Origin: Nymphaea colorata
Lineage: Eukaryota > Streptophyta > Magnoliopsida > Nymphaeales > Nymphaeaceae
Assembly (NCBI RefSeq): GCF_008831285.2
Contig: NC_045146.1
Location: 18,903,149 to 18,967,148, forward strand
Reading direction: 5' to 3'
Length of the DNA stretch: 64,000 nucleotides
Numbering within the stretch: the stretch's first letter is position 1; every line of letters starts with the position of its first letter. Under the pieces are notes generated by a model. The model was not told where the DNA came from. It made no database searches and worked only from the letters and a program-made list of their open reading frames with translations. The position numbers and the translations under genes were made by a program. Shown here one piece after another: positions 15,005 to 29,949 of the stretch.

Positions 15005-16720
15005 AAATGCAAACCACAAAAATAAAGAAAAATGAATGCTATCTTTTCAAATGATTTAATTAGGATAGTCTGATCCACTACGAACGGATTAAAAGAACCA
15101 AAAAAAGAAAATGATGGGTTCACTTACTCCCCCTCCCTCTCTCTATATATGTAATCATTCAATTTTTTTTTACATATATATAAAAAAATTGAATGATTAT
15201 TAATTTTTTAAAATCACCTAACCATTCAATTCAAGCCGTTTCATTCAACATGATGGGGTGATTAAAAAAATAATAATAAACATTTTTATCATTTAGTTTT
15301 AACTCAGGTTTATATATATATATATAACCTAAGAAGTAACCATAGAAACGATGGAACCGACTTGGGGAAATGTAATGCCTTTAAAAAATCACAAATCGTG
15401 ATTGGGAACGTTATAGTGGCAAAAGAAAGCCATCCAAATTTTTATTTAATACACAAGAAGAATCCGTTTTGCTTAGACCATGAGAAGGAAAAAGAATGAC
15501 CGAACGAAAAGACATGAAAATCAATTAGAGTTATTCATGAAAAGAGAGTTAGACATGGATATATTGAGTAGAGGAGTAGGATTCGTTTATTTGCATCAAA
15601 CTTTAGAGAAGCTCATTCAAAACTTACTTGAACTGCTACTCAACAGAAAATAAGAACTTTGGTTTCCGACCATAGGGTAGACGAAAGTTCTAAATCGGGA
15701 AACTATGTCACTGTGGTACGCTAGATCCACCCACTTACCCATACCGGTACGCAGGTATGGCAGTCCCGGTACGTCACTACGTGGCAGTCCCGGTACGTCA
15801 CTACGTGGTGGTACGTTGAAACCAGATCCAAACCATATAAAAAAAAAAAACGACCCCAAATCACTCGTCTTCTTCCTTTCCGTCTTTGAGTTTCTTCATT
15901 TGGTGACGAACAACCGATGGATGGTGACGGACGACCAGTGGATGGTGACGAGCAACCGGTGGACAGCGACGGCGATGGAGGCGACGAGGCGACAAACGGA
16001 TTGGAAAGCGATGGAGGCAATGAATCCCTAAGAGTATTCGGTCATCGTTGAGATTCTTGTCTGCTTCCATTTGTTTGATGATGATGATTTTTGTTGTTTT
16101 GGGTGTACTGGAAGCCATGAACCATGGGTTGGTCTGACTAGAGAGAAGGTGAGTTGTTTTATTAAAAACTGCTGCTTTGTTTTATTAATGTTTGGTTTTG
16201 GGGTTCTTTACTATTTGGTCTATTTTTCTTGTGCCCTTTTTTGTTAGAAACAAGTCGAACTAGTGATGTTGCTTAGGAACTTGGGTTCAAGAGAGTTTTC
16301 TTGTGCCCTTCGTACTCCTTCGTGAGTGCTTCTCCCAAGTCCTAACTCTTTATTGGAGTCTCTTGTTCTTAACTCTAACAAGGACGGATATAATACGGCT
16401 GGAAAGTGTGCAGTTTAATTGTTAAGTAGTTGTCTTGTTCATTTATAATATGAACATTAGAATTTTGTAAATAGAAAACGTTATAGAAGTTGCAGATATG
16501 ATATATCTGAATTACCTTAGCGAATCAATCTTCTAAAACTAAAACGCTACATTCCGATTTTTACTTTCAATTGGTTTTTTTTTCTTAAAACAGATATCCA
16601 AATGAAAATGATTATTGTTGTTATATATGAGATATGTTGTTTACAATTTTTTAAATTAAAAAATAATATTATCATCGTACGGTGCATCTCGGTGACATAA
16701 TCGAAAAATCTATCATTTAT
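15005..16720. mobile_element. Unclassified 1.7 kb insert in intron 2 of pseudogene C
   Basis: Present in copy 1 only; in copy 2 the intron continues from ATATACCAT to TATATAAA without it. It contains a 17-bp inverted repeat (15153-15170 with 15182-15198), a perfect 24-bp tandem duplication (15758-15805) and three 21-bp units rich in GATGGTGACG (about 15905-15967). It then has a non-repetitive stretch with a GAAG|GTGAGT donor-like site near 16145. No transposase, reverse transcriptase or clear terminal repeats were found. A non-autonomous DNA element or a captured gene fragment are both possible. Confidence 0.45.
15758..15805. repeat. 24-bp perfect tandem duplication
   Basis: TGGCAGTCCCGGTACGTCAC followed by TACG occurs twice in a row. 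It lies inside the insert that interrupts pseudogene C. Confidence 0.9.
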
Positions 16721-16722
16721 TA

Positions 16723-17016
<294 letters not shown>

Positions 17017-17062
17017 TTATTGTTAGGGGAAGAAGCTTCATGATCTTCTGCCATTTTCATCG

Positions 17063-18749
17063 AACTCCAAGAAACAAGGACTTAACTTTCTTTCTGAGAC
17101 TGCCTTTTTCTTTGGGCAGCGTGGGACGAGTGTCTCGCACAAGTAGACATGAGGAATATATAGGAACAGCGGTAGTAGAGAGAGGGGGAAGTCAAGGTTA
17201 CTTTTATTAAAAAGTTGCACTGCCGTGAATGTCAACCGTTTGACTTGTTCCTGGTTATATCGTCAACCTATTTGACAGTGACGCCAGTGTACCTTATAAC
17301 TAAAGTGGGGCATTTGATGATCTTGAATTTTGATTTTAAAATTTTAATTTTAAAAACAAAATTACACCTAGTTTATGAATGAAAATTTCAGTTCTAGCTT
17401 TTCTTTGTGTTTAGTAGTCGAAAATGTTGATTAAAGAATTGAAAATGACATATTTGATAAAACTGAAATTAATATTCTAGAATTAGTTAATTAAAACCAT
17501 CATGATACGTTCTCTAAAGACGAAAAATTTCTAAATTTCTAAGATCATAACGTCACTTCTAGGTTCTAGGATAGAGTCACAATTCTAGAATTTTGATTCA
17601 AGAATGAGCCTATAAAATAAAAAAATATAATTGAACGGCTAATTACTATGTCAGGTATCTCTCACCCCGGCCGACACTTCCATAAATTCTGAAACTTGGG
17701 TGAGTACAGAGGCTGAACCAGAATTTTTTCATGAGGAGCTTATTTATAGCTTCAAAATTTTGACAGAGATGAATTTTCATATAAGATACATAAACTTTTT
17801 TTAAATTTTATATGTAAATTTAAAACTAAACGAAGTCAAGTGACATGATCCACTCATAAGTATTGCCTTTCAAGCAACTGTTGCTTTAGAGAAAAAGGCA
17901 GAGAATGTGACAATGGCACATTATACAAAAAGTCTAAGTAATTAAGCAAATTGCTTTGATCGAGTCATAAGGAACAAATTAAGTTGGAATTCAAGGTAAA
18001 CAATAATGCATAGTGATGGCAAAGATGACCTTAAGTGGTACTTCTGACCAACTGGGACCAATATTAGGTGTGATTATTAAATTAAGTGGCAAGACTTGCT
18101 AGTTATAAACTAAATTGATCCTAAAGTAGAATCTGGAACAAAGAATAACCAGCCAGAAACATCCAAGACCACGTCTTCTTCATGCATGTGAAACCAGCAT
18201 CGCTAGGGATTGAACATGCACTAAGAATTAGAAACACTTGACACTATGCAGAAACAACAATGTAACCCATTCAAAGAGAAATAAGCCAAGATCAGTGATA
18301 GATGGAATTCTGACCGGTCCATTTGGCCTCCGGCGGCACCCTCAACCCAACTCAACGTCTCCTTAATACTATCATGACAGCAGCTTTTTAAAGAATCGAA
18401 CAGAGGACATGACTATTATAAACCATCAGACCCGAATGGTTACAGCACCCATTTCTGGTGAAAATCCTATAAGAGGTTCGTTCTGAATATCCATCGGAGA
18501 AAGCTGAAAATTAATAAGTTGACCTTATTTGGAATTTGTTATAAAAATATATTTATCTTCGTTGGTTGAGCTTGATTTGTCAAAGTCTTTACGCGGGTTT
18601 ATCCAGTCACAGATGGATCTCAGACCCATTTAAATAAGTCTCTCAATGAGGAACACTAGGTATTAATTGGATCCAGCTTTGGCATGAGGGTTTAGATCTG
18701 AATCTGGATTCAGCTCAAAATCTTTTAAGAATCATATGTATATATATGA

Positions 18750-18781
<32 letters not shown>

Positions 18782-21700
18782 CTGAGCATAGTTAATTTTG
18801 TTTTGACAAAGTTCTAAATATGTGACCCTATTTGAACCTCTGCTCCATTAAATTGGATCCGATTAGGTCAAGTCAGTAAAGGCTGGATACCAAAGGAATC
18901 CGACTGTTAACATAATCAAGCTTCCTTAGGTGGATCTGTGGCCAACTTGAGTGATCAAGTTTTGCCCAGCTAAGAGGAAGTGATGCTATTGCTTCAAGGG
19001 CGGTCGGGCAAGCGGATTGTGTAAAAGACGCATCATGGGCCTGATTTCTGCCGGTGTTATTCTCTTGGGCTGTAAACTGTAGAACCGTAACACTCTAGTT
19101 GATGGGTATACTATATCCCACCTTTATCCTATCACAGCTTAGGATCCTTGGGCTAGGGGAATGGAAAGGCCTTTGTGGTGATTGTTAACCTCCGCTCAAC
19201 AAGAAGAAAAAGAGATGTTGTTTTGATTCCCATTCACATCATGCATCTTAACATTAATTGTCGAGCATCAAGTCATAAAAGTTTATCTTTTGGAGAAATA
19301 AATATGTTTTTTCATGCTTTTATGGTCTATAGTGTGGATCTTCATGGTAATGGGGACTAAATGATTTTAATTGCAATTATTTAGATTATATATTAAAGAA
19401 TGTGGACCCGTTCAAATTCAATACATTTGGAACCATATAATTCCTAGTAGTTGATATCCCGTAGCCTCATTAGCTTTGGGCAGAGAAACGGATGACTTCA
19501 ATTCAAGATTAGAATTTGATCTAATTGTTTTAACTACTTTTGGATTCGTTAATGCATATGCTGTCTAGAAATATTAGCGTTTTGGAGTCTTTTACAAATG
19601 GATAGGTTGGTCTACATATTAAGAAATTTAGGCTTGATAAAAGTTGGATTCTTAGACTAAAAGTTACAATTATGGGTTTTAAAATCAGTAGTTGCATTAT
19701 TGTAGCTAAAAGAAGTTCATCTATAACTTTTTTTTTCTTTTTTTACAGTTTAATCATTTTGACTTCATCTAAGTAATGTTGTTACGTACATTGATGCGAA
19801 GTGATGCATGCACAATGTGATGCATAAGAATCAGATCTAAAATTTTGAAATATATAATATCCTTAAAAATGTAAAACAATGAAAAATAAGAAGATAAAAT
19901 GATTTGGTAAACTAAACAATATGAAAACTATTTATTTATATTTTTCTATAAATTGAAACTAATTGTAGAGCTATGGTCTTTAACTTGAAAACCCTAAAAC
20001 AGAAATAAAAAAAAACATGTTTTTTCAAAGTATGAAAAGGTTTCATGAAAATTCAAAAACCAAAGGTCCAAATGCTTTTTTCGCTTCTTGGCTCCTTTCA
20101 CCCTTGGTAGAGTTATTACGCGGAAGTGTGCATATGAAAGAAAGAGCATTTGATTTAGTAGTTTTACTGAAAATAAAAACCTTACTATTTTTTTTTTCCT
20201 TTCATCTGCCAATGCAATACCCCTCATGACCATTGTGGGAGAGATTTTCTCCATTACTTTGTTTGAGAACATTCCAATTATCAATCTACAAACTGATATT
20301 ACAATCCATGCTTGACCACTCCATACCTCATATTCAAATGAAACAAAAGAATCAGATGGCAATATAAAAACATTTCACACATTAGCCACTCTCTCTTACA
20401 TAATCAAATTCATTATCACATCGTTTCACAGACTTATTCTCACTTTCCTCATTCGAAGTTTATAGTCTTTCACAAAGAAAACCAAACAATTGATACCAAA
20501 CAAAACAGATTTAGATGCAAAACTCCACATGACAAATATCTTGTGAAATGAGAAAGAAATGAGTTTAACATATAAGAACTTACATGCTGGCAACCGATAA
20601 CTTATGAAATCAAATTGACAAATTTTGTTCCTTAAAATAAATCTCATGCCATATATTATTAATTCTAGATGTCTAATACAATATTGATAAACCGGTTAGA
20701 ATCGGAAAAAGTATAATATCATGAAGAACTAGCAAAAATAGCTGCCCTTTAATCTATCATTCTGGTTGACAGACATCAACCATTCAACCGAGAAAAAGAA
20801 TGAAGGAAAGATAAGATAGATACACAGAAATATTGGCTAGAGCTAGATGAAACCTTCACCAAAGGTCACGCAATGGCTGTTGGAGAGTTTGTCGAATAGC
20901 AAGGGCGTTTTAATGCCGTCGTTGAATGGAGGGCAATGGAAAACCCTTTTTGCAAGTCAAAGTATAACATATGCATTTGGAAATAGAAAGACTTCTCCTG
21001 GCTCTTCAGAAATGCCAAGAGTGACCATTTTCAAGACTCACTTTCAGGTGCACTCATCACGTATCAGATAAACATGCATCATCATGGTGTGTGCACATTA
21101 CCTTGTGAGGCATACACACCAGTATGCCTCACCTTTACTTTTTAAGATGATTAATTGTTTCATGCATAATGATGTGTGTGCATCATACCTTGATGTGCAT
21201 GCATCTAACAACACTGCATCAAAGTAGTTGTTTATTGTATTAAAAATATTAGATAGTAAGTAGGATGTTCTTTAGAATAAGAGCCCATAAAATGGAAAAA
21301 TATTTTGGCAGAATGGGTGACAAGCTGTTCCGAAGTACAAGAAAGGAAAAATTGGCAAGAGAGAGGAGAGGAGAGAGGGGAAGATGGGGGGACAAGAACC
21401 GGTTCACTTGGCTTCCATTGCAGTATCCCTAATCACAAGAACAACACTTTTTAATACCATCAAGATATATAGCACCCTCTAAGACTCAAACTGAAGACAT
21501 GTCTTACTACAGACCACTCACTACGAAGCGAATTAGTTAGCCAATGGGCATGATACACGGCCAACATGAGAGGGTGAGAGGTTGTGCACATCACTCTAGA
21601 GCATATAGAAACAGAACGAGCTGAAAGTGCAAAATGCATATCTAAAAACCAAATTGTTCAATACAGATATAGATATTTGAATTATTGAAAAGTAAATGGA

Positions 21701-22440
21701 GCAGATATGATTTCTCCAATAAAATGCATGAAAGTGTTCCCTTTGTTGCCCTGTAAAAAAAAAAAATTTGTTGGCCTTCCCCTTTTATGCCTAGCATTCT
21801 CCGATGTTCTTCATCATCTGATCTCAGTGGCGATTCATCCAATGTGCTTTTGTATGATCACTTGTTCTCCACTGGCATTCTCCGATGTCCAATATTATTC
21901 TTGATGAATACTATGGTCGTTTCATCTTCCAGCCTTCGTCTCAAGCAGTACGATGCTGTGATATCGTTGCCCTTATGCTCTTTTTTCCATGTCAAAGGAA
22001 ATCTGTGACTTTGGTCGTTGCTGCTTACGATGGTTTATGTGAAGAGGGAAAATCACAGGAACTTGATGAAGTTGCAGATACATATATATCAAGTTCTTGT
22101 ATTCGAATTAAAAGTCCTTATTTTGACTTTACCATTTGATCTTGGTTGTCAGATGTAAAGATGGTCATGAAACCAAGGTATTTCTCACTAGGTCTTGTTG
22201 ATGTTGTGGTATGTGCTTTTCAACTTTCACATGGATAAGGACGTGGATAGCAGGAACTTTAATTTTCATAACTTTCTAATGACTTCTATACATGGCATGC
22301 TAATCAAAGGGGATTGTCCATGCAATAGATTTATCTATCCAGTCCTTTTAGTTTGTTTTTCAAGCTCAGTTTCAAGGGTCACATCATTTGTAGGTTTTTG
22401 TGTCCATGTGATAGCTATATCTATCTAGTTCTCTCTCTCT

Positions 22441-22507
<67 letters not shown>

Positions 22508-22970
22508 CTTAGGTCAGAGATAAAAACGAGAGCCAATGATTTTTTGTTCAAAAACAATTTTAAATACAATACAAACATCTTAATATATTTATAAAGGCTA
22601 TGTTGATATGTTTTGATTCAAGTTGTTTTAATGAAACATGTTTTCTTTTTATTATCATGCCATGTGGTAAAAAACACCATTAAAGTCTAACAAATAATGA
22701 ACTGAATATATGTTTTGCATCAACTCATTCTTAAGATCATATCAACACAAAACACTTTAAAAATCATGCAATTTCTATCGACTATGGTTGCCATAGGTTG
22801 CGGCGAAGACCTGGCAACAGTAAAAGCCGTCGGCATATGTTATGAATGTTGTAGCGCACATGTCCAAATTTATTCACTTCCAAACTTTACATACACAACA
22901 AGTTTCCATTATAAGCACTTCACAGACCACAGTTCATAAAATCTCTGACATGTGTACCTTTATACACACA
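17063..22970. other. Intergenic of copy 1 (C to hAT)
   Basis: Collinear with 35170-38597 plus 44552-45960 in copy 2. The start carries a hAT-end-like ACAGAGGCTGAACCAG (about 17705). Small open frames are not supported, and I recognise no gene. Confidence 0.6.
22429..22507. repeat. (CT)n-(TA)n-(CA)n compound microsatellite
   Basis: CT, then TA, then CA runs. It lies in the block that copy 2 has lost. Confidence 0.9.
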
Positions 22971-23856
22971 CAGAGTGGCGAAGGAAGGGGGGCCCGCCTG
23001 GGCCATGGCCCTACCCCAGGTGGATGAAAAAATTTAAAAATTTTATTACTTCTATGTAGTATTTGGATCTGGGTTTAATTTGGCCCCACCCGGGTCTAAC
23101 TCCAACCCCCATGGCCTGCCCCGCTTTTGTTTGCCCTATTTCAACATTTAGTTTTCAAAAAAGGGGAAAACCCACGCACGATGGAGGAGAAAACGAGAGA
23201 CAAATAGAGAGGGAGAGGGTCTGACAGAGAAAACGAGTGAGAATGAAAGGGAGCACCGAGCACTGGATCAGGTCTACAGCCTGCAGGAGAGACCAAGAGA
23301 CAACAGGCGCATGAGCATGCTGCTGGCTTCAGGAAGAGGTGGGGCCATTTCCTGACTTCTTCCATTCTTTATTATAATGGTCTTCATTTTTGTTGCTTAG
23401 TGAAATATGGTGGGGCCATTTTTTTTCATTTCCTGCAATTAGTTTGCAATTTCGGCCATGCCATGTGAGATTAATAGATCATTAAAGCCATAAGCTACAG
23501 AAAATACACAGCTAGAGCTGCTGCTATGCTATTTTGTGTGTGAAGTTACAGAGTTTGGAAAGAGCCCAGATTACAACGGTTCCAAAACTCGTGGTCTCCT
23601 AGTTCAGCTGATTGGTAACAATAGTCATGCCTCAGTTCACTTTTTTGGGGGTGGCTCCACCTTTTCCTTCAGTTGCCAATCAGGTAATGACGAGCGTAAT
23701 TGGTTCTTTCACTTATGTGTAACACATTTACTGATTGACTCTATCTAAATCCAAACAATTGTCCTTTTTAACCAGGCTTAAGAAACATGTTGTAAGAATT
23801 AATTGAATAAATTATATTCTACTTAGAATAGAAAGGGTCACCTTCTTAACTAATGG

Positions 23857-24271
23857 CTAACCAGTACCAAGAACATTAACCTGTTCAACAGGCCTGTAAG
23901 TATAGTGGATCCACAAATTCTGTGTCACATTTTTAGAAGCAGTTTTGCTCATAGGTGAACGACATATGCCACAGAATACTTGATTCTTTGTCTCCTGGTT
24001 TACTGGAAGCCACAATCTTTGGCATTTTTCATCAATACCTTGTCTATTAAAATGACAAGATGCCATCTTTTATAAATGCAGAACAATGTGAGAAGTACCT
24101 GTGGATTGAAGTATAGAGGCAGGTCCATGAATATTTCAATATTCTCAGTATTGCAAGTGCAGATACTGGTGCAGATAACATTATAGGTACAGGATCAAAC
24201 ATGAAACCTTCTTTTGTAAAAACTTGGTAAGTGAGGTAAGGTGGGGTTCTAGAGTACCCAAGAGTGAACAT
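23857..24271 (-). other. Two small conserved minus-strand frames inside the hAT left half
   Basis: Frames of 74 aa (24271-24047) and 69 aa (24066-23857) lie end to end. They have low-repeat composition, and a CAG|GTACTT site lies near their join. Both frames remain open in the second hAT copy (47161-46931 and 46950-46741) apart from small changes. I do not recognise the products. They could be an exon pair of a captured host gene or chance frames. Confidence 0.3.
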
Positions 24272-25315
24272 GCTAGCCTGTCAGATCTGACAATGTATAT
24301 GAACAGTCAATTTGATTACTTAGGTCGAATTTAATTACCAGTAAATGGGTTAATCTTTGGGTGAACAGTAAAAGAATGTGCTAGCCTCTTGTCATAGTCC
24401 ATGAGTCCAAGAGTTTGTAGGTCCCCATCTTTAGGGACCTTAAAAGCATCTGTTAAATACAACAAGAAAGAATTCTGAATTACAAAAGATAGAGGGATAA
24501 AAATGCATTTTTCATGTGCAGAGATTAGCTATCAAATATTAGATGAAAGCCAAAAAACAAAGTGAAATCAAAGGTGTATGTTTCCTAAGGAAATATTGTC
24601 ATTCTTAGGAGCTCAGAAGACATAGCTTTTAGCTTTTGATCTAATAGAAACACTTATGACTATTGTAATGAGTAGTCAAGCCTCTTGGGCAGACCCCTGT
24701 CATTACAAGGACAAATGGGACATATAAAAATTGGTTGACATCTTGGTTTGAAATGAGTTGTTTTTGTGATCTACTCTTCCATACTCAACTATCCAACAAA
24801 AAAATCACAAATTTTGTGACTTCACAATTTAACTCTCTCATGCTTGCTAAAGAAAAAGTTGAGGTACTTGATCCACACAGTTTCCACCTTCTAAGGTTTG
24901 TGACTCTGGGAACATCTGAAATTTTGAATGTATCAAATGCTCCAGAGATTATTGCAACAAGATAATGTCTTCATAAACTCTGAAGAAACAAACGACAACT
25001 CAATGGGCTGTTATTGAAATTTATAAAAGTTGCTTCATAAAGGCCTAAAATCATTCTCTGTTTCATTTTTCAGACTTCACTCCACTCGTGGTAATTCGAA
25101 AAGCAAGTTAGCGAGAGGAGAAAACAACTCTTCGTTGTTCTACATAGTGCAAGAGGTTCAATAGGTAAATGTTGTCTTCTTTATCTGCTGATTATAAGGT
25201 GGTTGGTTCTAAATTTCTGCTTTTCATAAGTTGAAATTTTAGTACTTTCTTCAATGTGTATAAATCTTATTGTCTATTTTAAATTTCAGATTTTTTGTGT
25301 TAGCTTATTGAGAAA

Positions 25316-27725
25316 ATGAAGAAAAATATTCAAGATTATTTCAAAAAGAAACAAGTTATTGATCAATTGAGAGAAAACCAAGAGTGAGAATACCAAGATG
25401 GAGATGACCAAAATGCTGGTTGTTTTAGTCCAAAAACTCTTGATGTTGTTCTTTTTTACTCGAATTCTCCACCTTTTAAGTATTCAAAAATTGAAACTGT
25501 AGAAAGCATCGTGCGTGATCCAGGGTTGTGATGTCCTATATGGGAGATACCAATAAATAAGAGAGTTGAAGTTAGGCGAGCATATATCAATTATGGGTCA
25601 TATCAGCATAAGTTTCATAGATATCCAGTGTCAGGTTCTTCAAGTCATTCTCATAAATTTCAAGTTTATTGGTTTCAAAGATTTCCATTGTTAGAATATT
25701 CTCTAAAGACAGATAGTGCATATTGTTTACCGTGTTATCTTTTTAGTACTCCACATTCAAATGACAGTCCATTTATTACTGAAGGATTCAGAGCTTGAAA
25801 GAGGGTGGGTGGTAGTGAGAAAACATGTGCTTTTTGTAGTCATGAAGGGACAAGTCAAAATTCGCCTCATAATATGAATGTGCGAGCATTTAATGACTTA
25901 AGTCGTCAAAGCATACACATAGATAAAATGATTGAAAAGCAAAGTTCAGAGCTTGTTTACAACAATCGCTTAAGATTGAAGACATCTGTGAACGCAGTTC
26001 ATTGGTTGGCATTCCAAGCTTGTGCTTTTAGAGGCCATGATGAAAGTTCAAGTTCATTAAATCAAGGTAACTTTATTGAGTTCATTAAAATTTTAGCTAA
26101 TTATAATGACAGAGTTGCACAAGTTGTTTTGGATAATGCCCCAAAAAATGTTAAATATATATCACCAATAGTTCAAAAAGAAATTTTACATGTTTTTGCA
26201 AGTAAAGTCAGAGCTAAAATTATAGTAGAAATTGGTGATGCTAAATATTGTATTATTATATGAAGCTCGAGATGAGTCCAAGAGAGAGCAAATGACTGTT
26301 GTTCTTAGATTTGTTAATAAGCAAGATCAAGTTCAAGAGCGATTTTTATATGTTGTGCATGTGAGTGATACTACAGTAGTTACATTGAAGAATGCAGTTT
26401 TCACTTTGTTGTCTCAACATAATCTTAGTATTCAAGATATACAGGGTCAAGGATATAATGGTGCTAGTAATATAAGAGGTGAATGGAATGGGTTGCAAGT
26501 ACTAATTTTGAATGAATGTCCTTATGTATATTATGTTCATTGTTTTGTTCATAGATTACAACTTGCACTTGTTTCAGCTTCAAAAGAAGTTGTTGATGTT
26601 CATAGCTTTTTTGAACAGTTGACATATGTAATTAATGTTGTTAGTGCAAGCAGTAAACGCAATGATGAATTGCGCGAAGGTCAAGCAAACGAAATTGCAT
26701 TTAGAATTGCCATAGATGAACATCAAACAGGAAGAGGACTTGATCAAATTGGATCACTAGAGTGCTCTGATGATACTAGATGGGGATCTCATTTTTCATT
26801 CGTCTGTAGTTTGATAAAAATGTTCTATGCAACATGTGTAGTATTGAAAAATTTAAGAGACAATGGATCAACATATCAAATCAGCTTACAAAATGATAAC
26901 ATCATTTGACTTTGTATTTATTTTGCATTTGGTACAAGAAATTTTGGGACAAAGTGATATTCTTTGTCAGGCATTGTAGAGGAAAAGACAAGATATTCTA
27001 AATGCAAAGGTTTTGGTTTGTAATTCAAAAAAGTTTCTACAAGAACTTAGAGAGACTAGTTGGGATTCATTTATAGATACTATGGGAGCATTTTGTATGA
27101 TACATTATATCTCTATTCCAGATATGGATGCTCAAAATTTTGTAAGAGGATCACGTTTTCGTTGTGAACGTAATTTCATTACAGTGAGACATCATTATCA
27201 TGTTGATATTTTTATTGTTATTGATTCTCATCTGGTAGAGTTGAATAGTAGATTTAATGAGAATTCCAAGGAAATACTTCGTTTGATGTCGACATTCAAC
27301 CCTAGATATCAATATGAGTCGTTTAATGCACAAGATGCATACACTCTTGCACAAAAGTTTTATCATGAAGATTTTCTAGACTCAGATTTTATGGGTTTAA
27401 ATTATCAGTTGAGACATTACAAGAATGATATTTGTCATCATCCAAGTTTTCAAAATTTGGGTACACTATCAGATGTATGTGAAGTATTGATACGAAGTAG
27501 AAAAGTGAAGAATATCCTTACGTATACAGGTTGCTTAGTATCATTCTAACACTTCCTGTCTCCACTGCAACCACAGAAAGGGCATTCTCTGCTATGAAAT
27601 TTATTAAAACAAGGTTGTGTAATAAAATAGATGATGAATTCTTTGCAGATTGTCTACTTTTGTATATTGAGAAAGAAATTGCTCAAATGATTCGGATGAT
27701 ATTACTGATGCCTTTTATAAGATGA
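25316..27725 (+). pseudogene. TTF-type hAT transposase, copy 1
   Basis: Fragments in order: N-terminus MKKNIQDYFKKKQVIDQL; TTF-type zinc-finger region YCLPCYLFSTPHSND with FITEGFR (about 25716-25797); DUF4371/catalytic core from about 25805 to 26909 (LAFQACAFRGHDESSSSLN, GQGYNGASNIRG, YVHCFVHRLQLAL); and a hAT C-terminal dimerisation block, STATTERAFSAMKFIKTRL (27531-27725). Lesions seen: TGA in the N-terminal region (25387), TGA in place of Trp at FRA*KRVGG (about 25797), a deletion at the IIID catalytic Asp region near 26255, and later stops around 26907 and 26978. It resembles plant proteins annotated zinc finger MYM-type 1-like. Confidence 0.85.
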
Positions 27726-28479
27726 AAAGCAGTATAACATAATTACAATAGGTAAAGTATTTTGTTGCATCTTTTTTATGTTAATGTTTATTTGAGATAT
27801 TATTTAGTTGTAATAATAAATGACATATTTTTTATTTACATTTTATTGTGGAGGTGAATGAATGATGATATGGATCTATTTTCAATAAAAATAAAGGCAA
27901 AAACTGATTGTATTGTATAGAAAAAATGCAAAATTGCTTTATTAGGTAAGTAATATTTATTTTGGTTTTTTAGTTTGTAGATGTCTTTATTTGCTATATT
28001 TTTTATTCTGATATTTGTATGTTCACTTTATGTTCATACATATGTCATTGTAATAGAAATAGAACACCTTATCTGTTTAGGAAAGATCGTGTTTTGTATT
28101 AATAACACAAATAATTATTAAAATGTGCCGTAGGACAAGTCGCACTTCACGTTTATGACGTGGGTAATTATATATGACATATGTTCACTTCTACAACACT
28201 GTGTTTTGTAAATATCTAAAGTGTGTGAGTATATATATATATATAATATATTACAGTTCGTTTGACCGTTGGACCCGCCCTGAGAAAAAATCCAGGGTCA
28301 GCCCCTATACATACATACATAAATAATTTCCTTTAGATGCTTCTTGCACAATACACATTGCAGACCAACAAACTTAGCTATAAATTTCAAAGAAATTAGT
28401 AAGGACTTCAAATCACAATTAGAGAGAGAGGGGGAGAGATCCTTGGTGCTGGGCAGATACTTGGGTGGATATTTCCTGA

Positions 28480-29822
<1,343 letters not shown>

Positions 29823-29933
29823 CGTCTATCCAAAACTCACCTCCGCTTATCTACCAACAGCTAACTGGCTTCCTTTGTGCTCAAGGGATGGAAAACAAGT
29901 ACTAATGGCTGACATGAAGCATGGTGCGATCTC

Positions 29934-29941
29934 TATATATA
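29934..29941 (-). promoter_or_regulatory. TATA box of peroxidase D
   Basis: CTATATATAG about 112 bp upstream of the start codon, conserved in the duplicate promoter of F. Confidence 0.5.
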
Positions 29942-29949
29942 GGCTCCTC

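Larger units (their letters stand above)
22971..28307 (+). mobile_element. hAT-superfamily (TTF/DUF4371-type) transposon, full length but dead
   Basis: The left end is CAGAGTGGCGAAGG, followed by a GGGCCATGGCCC block. The right end is the reverse complement of TAGGGGCTGACCCTGGA (copy 2: TAGGGGCCGAGCCAGGA), imperfect hAT-type terminal repeats. Flanks TACACACA and TACATACA form an 8-bp target duplication with one mismatch, the size expected for hAT. Length 5337 bp. The right half holds the broken transposase (25316-27725). The left half (23.0-25.3 kb) carries non-transposase DNA with small conserved minus-strand frames. A short (TA)n tract precedes the right end. Confidence 0.75.

Noticed and set aside
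15705-16118. Overlapping frames on both strands with 7-residue periodicity
   Set aside because: Produced by the 21-bp and 24-bp tandem repeats; no start context or homology.
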